Made by a program: the position numbers and the translations under genes
The notes under the pieces: model-generated
The model's database searches: none
What the model saw: the letters and a program-made list of their open reading frames with translations, nothing else
Told to the model about the DNA's origin: nothing
Assembly (NCBI GenBank): GCA_022360315.1
Contig: JAKSDA010000012.1
Coordinates: 1 to 64,000, forward strand
Source of the DNA: Pseudomonadota bacterium
GTDB taxonomy: Bacteria; Myxococcota_A; Polyangia; Haliangiales; Haliangiaceae
Direction of reading: 5' to 3'
Length of the DNA stretch: 64,000 nucleotides
Shown here: piece after piece, positions 17,206 to 25,977 of the stretch
Layout: every line of letters begins with the position of its first letter
Position numbering within the stretch: the stretch's first letter is position 1

Positions 17206-17342
17206 CCTTTCACACCCCGCGTGTTCGTCCCAAACGTCGTGCCACCAACGAGCACGGGTTTGTGAACCCATACCTTCCAATATCGTTTTCGAAGATCAAT
17301 AGTAGGTAATTCAAGATACCTTCTATTTTTTGTGTAACACAG

Positions 17343-17380
17343 GATATTCTCGCCATTGCAGGTGGCGTGGTGAGAATATC
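17343..17380. promoter_or_regulatory. Long inverted repeat
   Basis: GATATTCTC and its exact complement GAGAATATC flank a 20-nt loop that itself contains GCCA/TGGC. Either the terminator of the upstream pair or an operator. Confidence 0.45.
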
Positions 17381-17404
17381 GCGTTGTAGGTAGAGGTGTG
17401 CTCA

Positions 17405-17434
17405 TCACGATTGATCGATTTCGAGAAATCGTGA
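17405..17434. promoter_or_regulatory. Operator-like inverted repeat upstream of the peroxiredoxin gene
   Basis: TCACGATT, 14 bp, AATCGTGA; an alternative pairing is CGATTTC-GA-GAAATCG inside it. It lies 164 bp before the peroxiredoxin start and would suit a dimeric redox regulator, but none is identified. Confidence 0.4.
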
Positions 17435-17597
17435 CGCTGGGGTCCGATCTCGGCGGTGAACGACGTGGTCGTGATTGTTGACTTTGTTGTCGAATCGTCA
17501 GCAAATCAGGGCTCATCGAAGCTCACGACGATTCGCCGGTCGACAGAGTCTAGGCGAGCCGTCTTCACAACACGCATTAGCGAGGAGATACTCGAAC

Positions 17598-18083
17598 ATG
17601 AGCATCCAAGTTGGCGACAAGCTACCTTCAATCAAGCTCAAGCGTCTCACTGCTGAGGGCATGCAAGACGTCGATACAGGGGATGTATTTGCCGGCAAGA
17701 AGGTCGTACTTTTTGCCATCCCCGGGGCATTTACGCCGGCCTGCTCGAACAGTCATCTACCCGGATATGTGAGTCGGGCCGACGACATCAAGGCCAAGGG
17801 TGTGAACGAGATTGTCTGCCTGGCGGTCAACGACCCCTTTGTCATGAAGGCGTGGAGTGACCACTACGGTGCCACCGATAAAGTGGCCATGCTGCCCGAT
17901 GGCAATGCCGAGTTTACCCGGGCAATCGGGCTGGACTTCGACGGCAGTGGTCTGGGGATGGCCACGCGGGCCAAGCGATTCTCGCTCGTCGCCGAGGACG
18001 GGGTGGTCAAGAGCCTCGACATCGAGGAAAACGCTGGCCAGGTCACGGTCAGCGGAGCCGATAGCTGCATGACCAAGCTCTGA
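17598..18083 (+). CDS. Peroxiredoxin of the Prx5 type
   Basis: A 161-residue thiol peroxidase that reduces hydrogen and organic peroxides. The peroxidatic site PGAFTPAC places the catalytic Cys at 49, followed by SNSHLPGYV. VNDPFVMKAW and RAKRFSLVAEDGVVKSL are standard Prx5 sequence. A second Cys near the C-terminus (GADSC, residue 157) is a candidate resolving Cys. ATG 17598 has a GAGGAG site upstream and gives the family-normal start; the frame is open upstream but that part has no homology. Cytosolic. Single gene behind an inverted-repeat-rich leader. Confidence 0.93.
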   Translation: MSIQVGDKLPSIKLKRLTAEGMQDVDTGDVFAGKKVVLFAIPGAFTPACSNSHLPGYVSRADDIKAKGVNEIVCLAVNDPFVMKAWSDHYGATDKVAMLPDGNAEFTRAIGLDFDGSGLGMATRAKRFSLVAEDGVVKSLDIEENAGQVTVSGADSCMTKL

Positions 18084-18388
18084 GCCAACCAAGGGTTCGG
18101 ATGTAGGATGTAGCGCATCGAGGATCGAACCATCCGGATGATCCGACAGTCGTCGGTCGGTCTGATACTGTGCCGGCACGGATGATTCTTCACTGCGCTG
18201 TGGTGAGGTTGCCGTGTCGAGCAACACTGGCTGGCCACCAGCCGGAGCCGTGCATTGCGGGCCTGCTGCAGTATGCGGAGTGCCGCGGTGGGAGCGGTAT
18301 TGCCGAGGGTTTTCGGCAGATACAGATGGTGGGGTGATAGTTTGCCCGACCCGCCCGGGTCAATACGTCATGCGTGTACGATACTGGC
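18084..18388. other. Intergenic region, no gene seen
   Basis: A 305-bp gap containing a CATCCGGATG palindrome near 18133-18142. No supported gene. A GATACT motif sits immediately before the biotin carboxylase ATG, too close to serve as an ordinary -10 box. Confidence 0.45.
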
Positions 18389-19729
18389 ATGTTCCATCGG
18401 CTCTTTATTGCCAACCGGGGAGAGGTCGCGGTGCGTGTTGCGCGGGCCTGTGATGAGCTCGGTATCACTCCTGTATTTGGTGTTTCCGAGGCCGATCTTC
18501 GGGCCCCGTACGCGCGCGATCGCGAGATCGTTGTAGTGGGACCACCGCGTCCCTCGGAGAGCTATCTCAACGTTGTGCGTGTCGTGCAGGCCGCCGTGCA
18601 GTCGGGCTGTTCAGCGCTGCATCCGGGTTGGGGATTTCTGGCCGAAAACCCGCTCTTCGCCTCGCTCTGCGAGGCTCACGGTGTGACCTTCGTGGGCCCA
18701 CCAGCTCACGTCATGGACCTCATGGGCAAAAAAACCCCGGCCAAGCGCGCCATGGCGGCAGCTGGTCTATCTGTCATCGACGGCAGCGACGGAGTCGTTG
18801 CCGATGTCGAGGAGGCGAGTCGGATCGCGCAACGGGTGGGCTTTCCCATCCTGCTCAAGGCCGAATCTGGTGGGGGAGGGCGGGGTATGCGCATTGCCCG
18901 CAATGCCGGGGAAGTTGCCGGTGCGTTCCACGAGGCTCAGAGCGAGGCCCAGGCCGCATTTGGCGACACCCGCCTGTACATGGAGACGCTTATCGAGGGT
19001 GGACGCCACGTCGAGATTCAGATTTTCGGCGATCGCTACGGCAGCGTGGTTCATCTTGGCGAGCGCGATTGCACTGTGCAGCGCAATCACCAAAAACTGA
19101 TCGAGGAGTCGCCGGCTCCACTGCTCGACCTCGACGAGCGGGATCGTACATTGGCTGCTGCTGTCCAGGCGACCCGTGCAATCGGCTACGTGGGCGCCGG
19201 CACCATGGAGTTTCTGCTCGACGAGAGCGGCAAGCTGCGCTTCATGGAGATGAACACGCGGCTTCAGGTAGAGCACTGTGTAACCGAAATGAGGAGTGGT
19301 ATCGATCTCGTGATCGAACAGATCCGTGCAGCCGCGGGCCATCCGTTATCGTTTGGCCAGGAAGATGTCCAGCAATCGGGTCACGTCCTCGAGTGTCGGA
19401 TCAACGCCGAGGACCCGGAGCACGAATTTCGCCCCACGCCTGGCGCGATCACTCGGTGGCGTCCACCGCAGACCAGTGAGGGGCAGGTTCGGGTCGACAC
19501 CCACGTTGAAGAGGGCTACGAAGTGCCACCTTTCTACGATAGCTTGTTATGCAAGGTAATTGCCAGGGGCGCAGACCGCGACGCGGCATGCGATCGCATG
19601 AGTGCCGCGCTGAGCGAGCTGGTCTGTGAAGGTGTTGCCACCACCGTCCCCATGCATCTAGCTATCCTGGCGTCGCCCGAGTTTCGACAAAATCGCTACG
19701 ATACACGGCAGATTCCGGGCTGGCCGTGA
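18389..19729 (+). CDS. accC: Biotin carboxylase (acetyl-CoA carboxylase type)
   Basis: A 446-residue ATP-grasp enzyme that carboxylates biotin on its carrier protein using bicarbonate and ATP. It has the start MFHRLFIANRGEVAVRVARA, HPGWGFLAEN, the flexible Gly loop KAESGGGGRGM, the metal site FMEMNTRLQVEH, and the QSGHVLECRINAEDP block. Length is normal for a stand-alone subunit (no fused BCCP or carboxyltransferase). ATG 18389 is used; GTG 18374 adds five residues. There is no accB next to it and accD is about 9 kb away, so acyl-CoA specificity (acetyl versus propionyl) is not certain. It may supply extender units for the PKS. Confidence 0.9.
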   Translation: MFHRLFIANRGEVAVRVARACDELGITPVFGVSEADLRAPYARDREIVVVGPPRPSESYLNVVRVVQAAVQSGCSALHPGWGFLAENPLFASLCEAHGVTFVGPPAHVMDLMGKKTPAKRAMAAAGLSVIDGSDGVVADVEEASRIAQRVGFPILLKAESGGGGRGMRIARNAGEVAGAFHEAQSEAQAAFGDTRLYMETLIEGGRHVEIQIFGDRYGSVVHLGERDCTVQRNHQKLIEESPAPLLDLDERDRTLAAAVQATRAIGYVGAGTMEFLLDESGKLRFMEMNTRLQVEHCVTEMRSGIDLVIEQIRAAAGHPLSFGQEDVQQSGHVLECRINAEDPEHEFRPTPGAITRWRPPQTSEGQVRVDTHVEEGYEVPPFYDSLLCKVIARGADRDAACDRMSAALSELVCEGVATTVPMHLAILASPEFRQNRYDTRQIPGWP

Positions 19730-20137
19730 CTCGATCCTGCGACCCGCGAGCAAGCGCCCGGGTCGGATGGCCCGGTCTATTTTTCGGCTGATCGAATTAC
19801 CCGGCCGGCCGCCGGGTAGGACTCGTGCGATTCCGCATCGCTCGCCGGACTGTCCTGCGTGACCGGCTGCCAGGGTGGAGCGATTTCCGCCCCGACATCA
19901 TTTGGAACCCCGGGCGGAAGACTTTGACCAGGTCGATTACGCACATGAGAATTCAATCCCTCCGCTGACACGACAAGTAAGGATAGCACTCCCGTCCCCA
20001 TGTGGGAATCGCCGAATGGTGGGTAATTTTTGGCAGGAGCGCTGCATCATCTGCCGACCGGTGCATGCCGCGGGCCTGGGCATGGACGCGTGGTACAGGC
20101 ATCTCTGCCCTCAGAGCAATCACTTGCGAGGATCGGG
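19730..20137. other. Convergent intergenic region with one decayed repeat copy
   Basis: A 408-bp gap between the biotin carboxylase (+) and FHA (-) genes. The only recognisable content is dispersed-element copy G. No gene supported. Confidence 0.5.
19788..19856 (-). repeat. Dispersed element, copy G (intergenic, diverged)
   Basis: On the minus strand it runs from GGACAGTCCGGCGAGCGATG to GGCCGGCCGGGTAATTCGATC, matching both ends of the element with small indels between. It is not in a gene and no longer keeps the coding frame. Confidence 0.6.
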
Positions 20138-20818
20138 TCAGACCAACAGCCAGATCAGACCGGCTGCAGCGGCTGCGATGAGGACCTGGGCAATGAGGGT
20201 GGGTAGCCATTGTGGGCTCCATTTCGACGGTATTGTCTCATTCCGGGGCAATGCACTGATCGGTCCATCGATCCACCCATCCAGCTGGCGCAGATAGAAC
20301 TCGGTTGGGTCGACGTACTGCAGCACCGAGGTTCCAATGCGAACACAGTCGCCGTGATGGAGCGGATAGGCCACGTGTTTGGTCAGTCGGGCTGGTGTCA
20401 CACCGGAGAGCTCTGCACGGTTCGAAACCGGGCCCGACTCAGCTCGGAGCGGATCGATGAAGGTGCCGTTTTTGGTCCCCAGATCGACCGCTTTTGTGCC
20501 ATTCGCAGTGCGCGAGACGGCCACGTGAGTTCGCGACAGCTCGGCATCGAGCAATACCAGATCGCATTCGGCACCGCGTCCGATGATCAGTTGCTCGCCG
20601 GGCTCGGGCAGGGGATACCTTCTGCCCGCGGCGACTCCGGTTCGGCCCACAAGTGCAGGCCCAAACCCGCGTCTGGTGTGGGTTGCAACGATGGTACGGG
20701 CCAGCGCGTTTGCCTCCGATACCGTGCGCTCGGAGTGAACCGGAACGCCTGTCGCCGCGACCCTGTCGCAACGCGACATATCGTCCTGTCGAGCTGGTGA
20801 GTACGTGGTCGTACCCAT
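20138..20818 (-). CDS. FHA domain protein with C-terminal membrane anchor
   Basis: A 226-residue protein from ATG 20818. The FHA domain (about 75-165) has the full phospho-Thr binding set: IIGRGAECDLVL (Gly-Arg), LSRTHVAV (Ser and His) and TKNGTFID (Asn-Gly-Thr). A C-terminal hydrophobic segment (LIAQVLIAAAAAGLIWLLV) anchors it, with the FHA domain on the inside. FHA proteins read Ser/Thr kinase output; two such kinases are in this window but neither is adjacent. It is downstream of the sulfatase on the same strand, separated by 281 bp that contain hairpins, so it is probably transcribed alone. Confidence 0.85.
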   Translation of the reverse strand: MGTTTYSPARQDDMSRCDRVAATGVPVHSERTVSEANALARTIVATHTRRGFGPALVGRTGVAAGRRYPLPEPGEQLIIGRGAECDLVLLDAELSRTHVAVSRTANGTKAVDLGTKNGTFIDPLRAESGPVSNRAELSGVTPARLTKHVAYPLHHGDCVRIGTSVLQYVDPTEFYLRQLDGWIDGPISALPRNETIPSKWSPQWLPTLIAQVLIAAAAAGLIWLLV

Positions 20819-20928
20819 AGAGCGCTGTTGCCAAGCAGAATGCGTACCAGGAAGCGCGACCATGGCTGGTGTTGTAATCGGCCAGATTGGTGTTGTAGTG
20901 GCGCTCCGGGTCAGGCCACAGCCCGGCC

Positions 20929-20980
20929 GGCCCACTGTGCCGCACAGTGGGCCATGGGCTCACGCACACGGAGCGTGTGC
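20929..20980 (-). terminator. Two strong hairpins downstream of the sulfatase gene
   Basis: GGCCCACTGTGC, one C, then the exact 12-bp complement (20929-20953), followed by GCACACG-GAG-CGTGTGC (20964-20980). Lying 120-170 bp beyond the sulfatase stop and 110 bp before the FHA start, they suit a terminator or a transcript-end stabiliser. No T-run follows. Confidence 0.5.
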
Positions 20981-21024
20981 AGAGTCGGCGTGGATTGCAC
21001 AGCGAACGGGCAGCCGGGTGAACG

Positions 21025-21120
21025 GGTCAAAACGGTGACACGCGGGCACTCGTCGAGCCAGCGCGACCACCACCGCGATTCTCGCGACGGGCGAGCAGGT
21101 CAAAACGGTGACACGCGGGC
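21025..21120. repeat. 23-bp direct repeat at the sulfatase 3' end
   Basis: Identical 23-bp copies at 21025-21047 and 21098-21120 (period 73). The second copy holds the sulfatase stop and its last codons (ARVSPF); the first repeats that end outside the gene. Confidence 0.75.
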
Positions 21121-23157
21121 GCTGGCGCGGTACCGAGCCATGTGTTCTCGCATGGACCGAAGGAGCTGTGGCTCGGCTCTCGCCAGATTGCGTTTTTCTT
21201 TTGGATCAGCAACAAAGTTGTAGAGTTCGACCCGGTCCGAACCGTCGTATTCGATGTACTTGTGGCGGCCGGCGATCGCGGCGCGAGCACTTTTTTCCAC
21301 CGAGCGGTCCTCGACCATGACGGCATAGGCTCGACCGCTTGCCACGGTTTCATCGTCTTCGCCGCGCAAGAGCGGGGCTAACGACACACCGTCCATGTCC
21401 GGGCTGCCGGGCGGAGTGTAGCCGGCGAGATCGAGCAATGTCGGGGTCAGGTCGACCAACCCGACGGGTCGTTGAATGCGTCTGTGCTGGACCCCGGGGC
21501 CGACGATCACCAGAGGTACGTGAATTTGCGAATTGTAGAGATCGGTCGAATGATTGCGCTGGCCGTGATCGCCCACACCCTCACCGTGATCCGAGGTATA
21601 TACGATGATCGTCGCGCGCCGGGTCGCGCGCTCGAGAAGCAGTGAGACCAGTTCGGTAAGGGCGTGATCGGACGCGCTCAATGCCCGATCATAGCGCCTG
21701 GATGCGGTCTGCCTGCCTTTTTCCGGGGGCTGATTTTTCTCCCAATCGTGCGGGTCGAAAAAGTGGAACCAGACAAAGAGCGGGCGATCGGTATCGTACT
21801 GCGCGATCCACTGTCTGCCTCGCTCGGCCAGATCGGCGTCTTTGCGGGTCAGCGAGATATGGACAAAGCCGCGGCTCAAGCCGAGTTTTAGCGAGGGATC
21901 GAAAAACGACCTGCAGCAGAAAAAACCGGCAGTTTGATAGTTCGCTGCGCGAAACCGTTCGGCCACGGTGAAGTGGCGTGGATCGAGCCTCAGTGCCCAG
22001 CCGACGACGCGGCCGCGAATGCGGTCGGGATTCTGGCCCAGCATCATGGCCGGTAGACTGCGGCGGGTGTTGTTGCTGGGCGCGAACGCCCATTCGAACA
22101 CAGCCCCGCGGCGAGCCAGGCGAGTCAGATTGGGCATGAGTGCCTGGCCGCCGTACACCGGTGTCCGGTCGGCGCGCAGAGTCTCCACGGTCATGACGAT
22201 GATATCGGGGGATGTCGCGCGCTGTGCGCCGGCTTTTCGTGGCCTGGGCCGGATCCGGTCGAGCGGAACTTCACCGCGCAGATCGTAGCGGTTGTACAGG
22301 CGGTCGATGGCCTGGCCGGCGATCGTGGTTTCGCCCCAGATTTCGAGCAATGTGTAGGGTGTTTGGTAACGCGCGTATAGCCCGGTGGCCAGTAAACCGA
22401 TGGCGACGGCGAGCACTGAACCGTTCACAACACGGGCCAGGCGGCGCCGGGCTGCCAGTTGTGGCCACAACGTGTGCACGACGGCGACGATGGCGGCGAG
22501 CGCGGCCGCGTAGTGCAAAGGTGTGGTATCGAAGGGGCCGATACTCGGTTTGATCGTGATGAACCAGGTGCCGGCCAGAAGGGTCAGGAGCGCCACGGTG
22601 GCGGCAGTGGCCAGGACGGGTGGCGTGAGCACGCTGCGGCCCCGGCGTGCCTGTGCAACGCGATCGACCGCGCGAAAGAATCGGGTGAGCAGTTGCACCG
22701 AAGGCCACGAAAGCGCGACGAGGACGGCAAACGCTGCGGTCATGATCAGCGTACCGGCCAGGTTGACCACGGTCGGGGCCGACGTCGCGGCGAGAAGCAG
22801 GCGCAGGGTATTGAGCGACGCGATCAGAAAGAGCGACAGTGCGAGCAGGCCATAGCTGAGCCAGGCTGCCAGCTGCGGCACTCCGCCGCCACTCTCGGCC
22901 ATCGCGGTGATGATATCGCCGACTCGCCAGGACCGCCACACAACGCGAATGACCACGCTGCCGGCCAGGCTGGCCGGTGCGGCGATGACGACGAAGTATC
23001 CGCCCGCGGCGACCACGTGCAAAAGAGTTGAAACTCGCAGCGCTCCCTCGATGATCCCGACCAGCGTACTGGCGCAAATCGCGGCGATGGCGCTCGGCCA
23101 GACAAACGCGATGAACGAACGCCAGGTGGCGGCGCGAGAGCGGCGAGGTGACAGCAT
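21100..23157 (-). CDS. Membrane-bound sulfatase / phosphoglycerol-transferase family protein
   Basis: A 685-residue protein. The N-terminal 270 residues hold several transmembrane segments. A periplasmic alkaline-phosphatase-superfamily domain follows (PDIIVMTVETLRADRTPVYG, metal and substrate residues in FFDPHDWEKN, and YTSDHGEGVGDHG). The nucleophile loop reads FAPSNNTRRSLPAMM and lacks the Cys/Ser-x-Pro-x-Arg signature of true sulfatases. A Thr or Ser in NNTRRS could be the nucleophile, as in LtaS-like transferases. Topology matches enzymes that move phosphoglycerol, phosphoethanolamine or sulfate groups on the outer face of the inner membrane. Substrate not readable. The 3' end is duplicated as a direct repeat. 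Confidence 0.85.
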   Translation of the reverse strand: MLSPRRSRAATWRSFIAFVWPSAIAAICASTLVGIIEGALRVSTLLHVVAAGGYFVVIAAPASLAGSVVIRVVWRSWRVGDIITAMAESGGGVPQLAAWLSYGLLALSLFLIASLNTLRLLLAATSAPTVVNLAGTLIMTAAFAVLVALSWPSVQLLTRFFRAVDRVAQARRGRSVLTPPVLATAATVALLTLLAGTWFITIKPSIGPFDTTPLHYAAALAAIVAVVHTLWPQLAARRRLARVVNGSVLAVAIGLLATGLYARYQTPYTLLEIWGETTIAGQAIDRLYNRYDLRGEVPLDRIRPRPRKAGAQRATSPDIIVMTVETLRADRTPVYGGQALMPNLTRLARRGAVFEWAFAPSNNTRRSLPAMMLGQNPDRIRGRVVGWALRLDPRHFTVAERFRAANYQTAGFFCCRSFFDPSLKLGLSRGFVHISLTRKDADLAERGRQWIAQYDTDRPLFVWFHFFDPHDWEKNQPPEKGRQTASRRYDRALSASDHALTELVSLLLERATRRATIIVYTSDHGEGVGDHGQRNHSTDLYNSQIHVPLVIVGPGVQHRRIQRPVGLVDLTPTLLDLAGYTPPGSPDMDGVSLAPLLRGEDDETVASGRAYAVMVEDRSVEKSARAAIAGRHKYIEYDGSDRVELYNFVADPKEKRNLARAEPQLLRSMREHMARYRASARVSPF

Positions 23158-23550
23158 GAAGTCCGGCTAGCGTTATGTGAGACCGTATATAGCACGCGGC
23201 GCGCACGGACTGTTAATGCGAGATCGAGACCCGGTCGGCGGGCTCGAGCCGATCCCGATCGGAGAGTCGGCTGATCGAAGCGCCGTCCGGTCGCTCTCTT
23301 CGGTGACAGGCGTCCTGGCATCGCTTGCCGGGAGATCCGATCGACGCCCCGGCAAGGTTGCCTGGAAAAAACCCCGCATGTTTGAAAACTGTCGATCCAA
23401 GGTCCGCACGCGCTCGTACACCCGAGCAGAAAGTCACTGAGCGACTCCCCATGAGCGCTCGCAAACGCCATTGAGCGCCCACCTACGAGCGCTCGCCCAA
23501 ACCACTGCGCGCCCCGACCAGTGCGTGCGGAACGAGGAGGTTTTACTCAA
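23158..23550. other. Divergent intergenic region with repeat copy H
   Basis: A 393-bp gap between the sulfatase (-) and the propeller lipoprotein (+). It contains element copy H and, at 23450-23510, the decamer GAGCGCTCGC twice. Both promoters must lie here. No gene supported. Confidence 0.5.
23269..23340 (-). repeat. Dispersed element, copy H (intergenic, diverged)
   Basis: On the minus strand it runs from GATCTCCCGGCAAGCGATG to GCTTCGATCAGCC, and its frame still reads ISRQAMPGRLS, then PKRA, recognisably the element peptide. Located between divergent genes. Confidence 0.65.
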
Positions 23551-24525
23551 ATGCGTGCCAATCATTGTCTTGCATTGCTCGCGGCCAGTGGGCTCGCGGC
23601 CTGCGGGGGCGGCGGTTCCCCCGACTCGACCAACCCGATTATCCCGGTCGCACCCAGCCAGGCCACCATGGTCGCATCGGGCAGCTTTGAGGGACCCATG
23701 GACGCGGTCGCCAGTCCCGATGGATCGACGTTTTACTTCAGTGCCCACCACCGCGACGCACCGGCCGATGCGGTATCCACGGCGGCGATCTTTGCCGTGC
23801 CCTCCTCGGGCGGCTCCGCGCAGGTTTTGGCCAGCGGAGCACCGCTCGAGGACCCCGCCGGTCTGGTCATGTCGTGCGACGGCAACACCCTCTACGTCGC
23901 TGATTTGAGCTATCTGGCCGACGATGCAGCAGACCAGGACGACGCCGATAAATCGGCGCTCTACACCCTGGATCTGACCAGTGGCACCCTGACCCCACTG
24001 AGCCACGACGGCATTGCCGAGGCCGCCGGCCTGGCCTTTGACAGCGAGTGTTCCACACTCTACGTGACCGGGTACACGCCGTCCGGTAAGCCAGCCCTGT
24101 TCACCCTGGCGCCCGAGGGTGGCCGAGCTGCGATCGTCACCCAAGGCGAGCCGCTCGAGTCACCCAGCGGCGTATATGTCGACACCGACCGCGTCGCCTG
24201 GGTCATGGATCAGTTGCCGTCGATCCATCTCGGCGGCGCGCTCTTTGCAGTCCAGCCCGACGGCACCGCAGCAGTTGTCGCCGACGGTCTGACCATCAGC
24301 GAGCCGGCCGGTGTGTCGCTGGTGGCCGGGGGAGAGATCGCCGTGATTCCGTCCCATGACCTGGACGACAATGGCCAGCTTCTCGCCATCGACACCAAGA
24401 GCGGTGACAGAACGACTCTGTCCACCCCCGACATCCTCGAGCCCGCGGGCATACGCACTGCGACGAACGCCCCGGTCATGGCTGTCGTGGACAGCGATGG
24501 AGATGCCATTTACCGCGCCGAATAA
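23551..24525 (+). CDS. Beta-propeller lipoprotein (SMP-30/NHL-like)
   Basis: A 324-residue protein with lipobox LAAC (Cys18) and a Gly-rich spacer. It has repeated blade motifs of about 45 residues (DAVASPDGSTFYFS, GLVMSCDGNTLYVAD, GLAFDSECSTLYVTG, GVYVDTDRVAWVMD, GVSLVAGGEIAVIPS, GIRTATNAPVMAVVD). This indicates a six-bladed propeller similar to SMP-30/gluconolactonase or NHL proteins. ATG 23551 has a strong GAGGAGG site; the frame is open 30 bp more. Probably lipid-anchored in the periplasm or outer membrane. First gene of the four-gene rightward unit ending at 27860. No enzymatic residues can be assigned. Confidence 0.82.
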   Translation: MRANHCLALLAASGLAACGGGGSPDSTNPIIPVAPSQATMVASGSFEGPMDAVASPDGSTFYFSAHHRDAPADAVSTAAIFAVPSSGGSAQVLASGAPLEDPAGLVMSCDGNTLYVADLSYLADDAADQDDADKSALYTLDLTSGTLTPLSHDGIAEAAGLAFDSECSTLYVTGYTPSGKPALFTLAPEGGRAAIVTQGEPLESPSGVYVDTDRVAWVMDQLPSIHLGGALFAVQPDGTAAVVADGLTISEPAGVSLVAGGEIAVIPSHDLDDNGQLLAIDTKSGDRTTLSTPDILEPAGIRTATNAPVMAVVDSDGDAIYRAE

Positions 24526-24606
24526 CCGGCAATTCTCTTCGATATACGATCAACCGTTGAATAAACCAACAATGCCGCTTTACAGCGATTTCAGGAATAC
24601 ACGATC

Positions 24607-25905
24607 ATGAAGACCAGACAAGCAATCGCGATTTCGACCTGTGCAGCCATCGTCGGCCTCAGCGCGGCCAGCGCCTGGGCCTCGAGCCACCGCGAGGCAC
24701 CCGCCATCGCAGAAGATCCGTGCGCCGACAACACCGATGTCTACACCTTCATCAGCCCCGAGAACCCGGATAACCTGGTCGTCGTTGCCAACTACATCCC
24801 GCTCCTGGTGCCGTCTTCGGGGCCCAATTTTTTTAAATTCTGCAACAACGTCGCCTACGATATCCGATTCGATAACAACGGCGATGCCAGGACCGACATT
24901 ATCTATCGGTTCCTTTTTAAATCCAAGGTGCAAAACGGCGACACGTTTCTCTACAACGTGGGGCCGGTGGCATCTCTCGACGATCCCGACCTCAACGTCC
25001 GCCAGGTGCTCGATGTGGTCCGGCTCGACCGGCGCGGCCGGCTCGAGGACGTCATTGCCGCCGACCTGCCGGTTGCGCCGTGGCACGTGGGCGACCGCAG
25101 CTTTCCCGACAACAGTTACGAGAACGTGGCCCTGACTGCCGTCAAGGAGACTGCCGATGGCATCAAGATCTTTGCCGGACCCCGTGACGAGCCGTTCTTT
25201 GTCGATCTCCACGTCTTTGACTTGCTCGGCGTTGGCGGTGCCCCGACCACCGACGGATTCAACGTCATGTCGATCGTTTTCGAGGTGCCCATCGACGACC
25301 TCCTCGACGAGGATGCGGAACGGCCGATCTCGACCGAGGCCAAGGGCGCCATCCTGGGTGTGCACGCCACGGCCAGCCGCAAGCGCAAGCGCATCTTGCG
25401 GCGCAATCGGGTCGCTCGCGAGCGCGGTCGCTATGTCCAGGTATCGCGCCTGGCCGTTCCGCTGGTCAACGAGGTGCTGGTCCCGCTCAAGGACAAGGAC
25501 AAGTTCAATCGCTCGCAGCCTCAGTACGACCTCAACAACATCGGCTCGTACGTTCTATTTCCCGAGCTGCCCGGCCTGCTCACCGCCGTACTCGGCGCCG
25601 GTTGCCCGCAAACCCCGGAGGCGGGGCGAACCGATATCGTCGGCATCTTGTCGCCCAACGGGACCAAGCCAGCCGATCTCCTGCGCATCAATATTGCCGA
25701 GGGCCAGACCTTCGAAGATAGCGTATTTCCCAACGGCCGCTGGCTCGCCGACGACGTCACCGATGTCTTGCTCAACGTCCTTTGCGCCAACCCCAACCTC
25801 CAGCTGGGCGATGGCGTCAACGGCAACGATCGGCCGTTCAGCCTGACCTTCCCGTATCTGGCCACGCCGCACTCGGGCAATCCGATCCAGGCGATGCCCT
25901 ACTGA
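24607..25905 (+). CDS. DUF4331 family secreted protein
   Basis: A 432-residue protein with a signal peptide ending AWA and a mature start of SSHREAPAIAEDPCADNTDVYTF, the hallmark of DUF4331. Further family blocks are NGDARTDIIYRFLF, FVDLHVFDLL and the C-terminal LPNGRWLADDV-like FPNGRWLADDVTDVLL. The family is periplasmic or secreted and often sits beside TPR proteins, as here. Its biochemical role is not established. It follows the propeller gene by 81 bp and precedes a TPR lipoprotein by 72 bp, the gap containing three GAxxCGAGCC-like tandem repeats (25912-25942). Likely one operon. Confidence 0.9.
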   Translation: MKTRQAIAISTCAAIVGLSAASAWASSHREAPAIAEDPCADNTDVYTFISPENPDNLVVVANYIPLLVPSSGPNFFKFCNNVAYDIRFDNNGDARTDIIYRFLFKSKVQNGDTFLYNVGPVASLDDPDLNVRQVLDVVRLDRRGRLEDVIAADLPVAPWHVGDRSFPDNSYENVALTAVKETADGIKIFAGPRDEPFFVDLHVFDLLGVGGAPTTDGFNVMSIVFEVPIDDLLDEDAERPISTEAKGAILGVHATASRKRKRILRRNRVARERGRYVQVSRLAVPLVNEVLVPLKDKDKFNRSQPQYDLNNIGSYVLFPELPGLLTAVLGAGCPQTPEAGRTDIVGILSPNGTKPADLLRINIAEGQTFEDSVFPNGRWLADDVTDVLLNVLCANPNLQLGDGVNGNDRPFSLTFPYLATPHSGNPIQAMPY

Positions 25906-25977
25906 GCCCAATCGAGCCGATTCGAGCCGATCCGAGCCGCGAGTCCCGACGTAGAGAACCACAGAGGTCCAAACGTC

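Larger units (their letters stand above)
17206..17597. other. Intergenic region with two inverted repeats
   Basis: A 392-bp gap without a supported gene, ending in the peroxiredoxin leader. It is T/A-rich around 17280-17340 and holds two strong inverted repeats listed separately. Confidence 0.5.
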
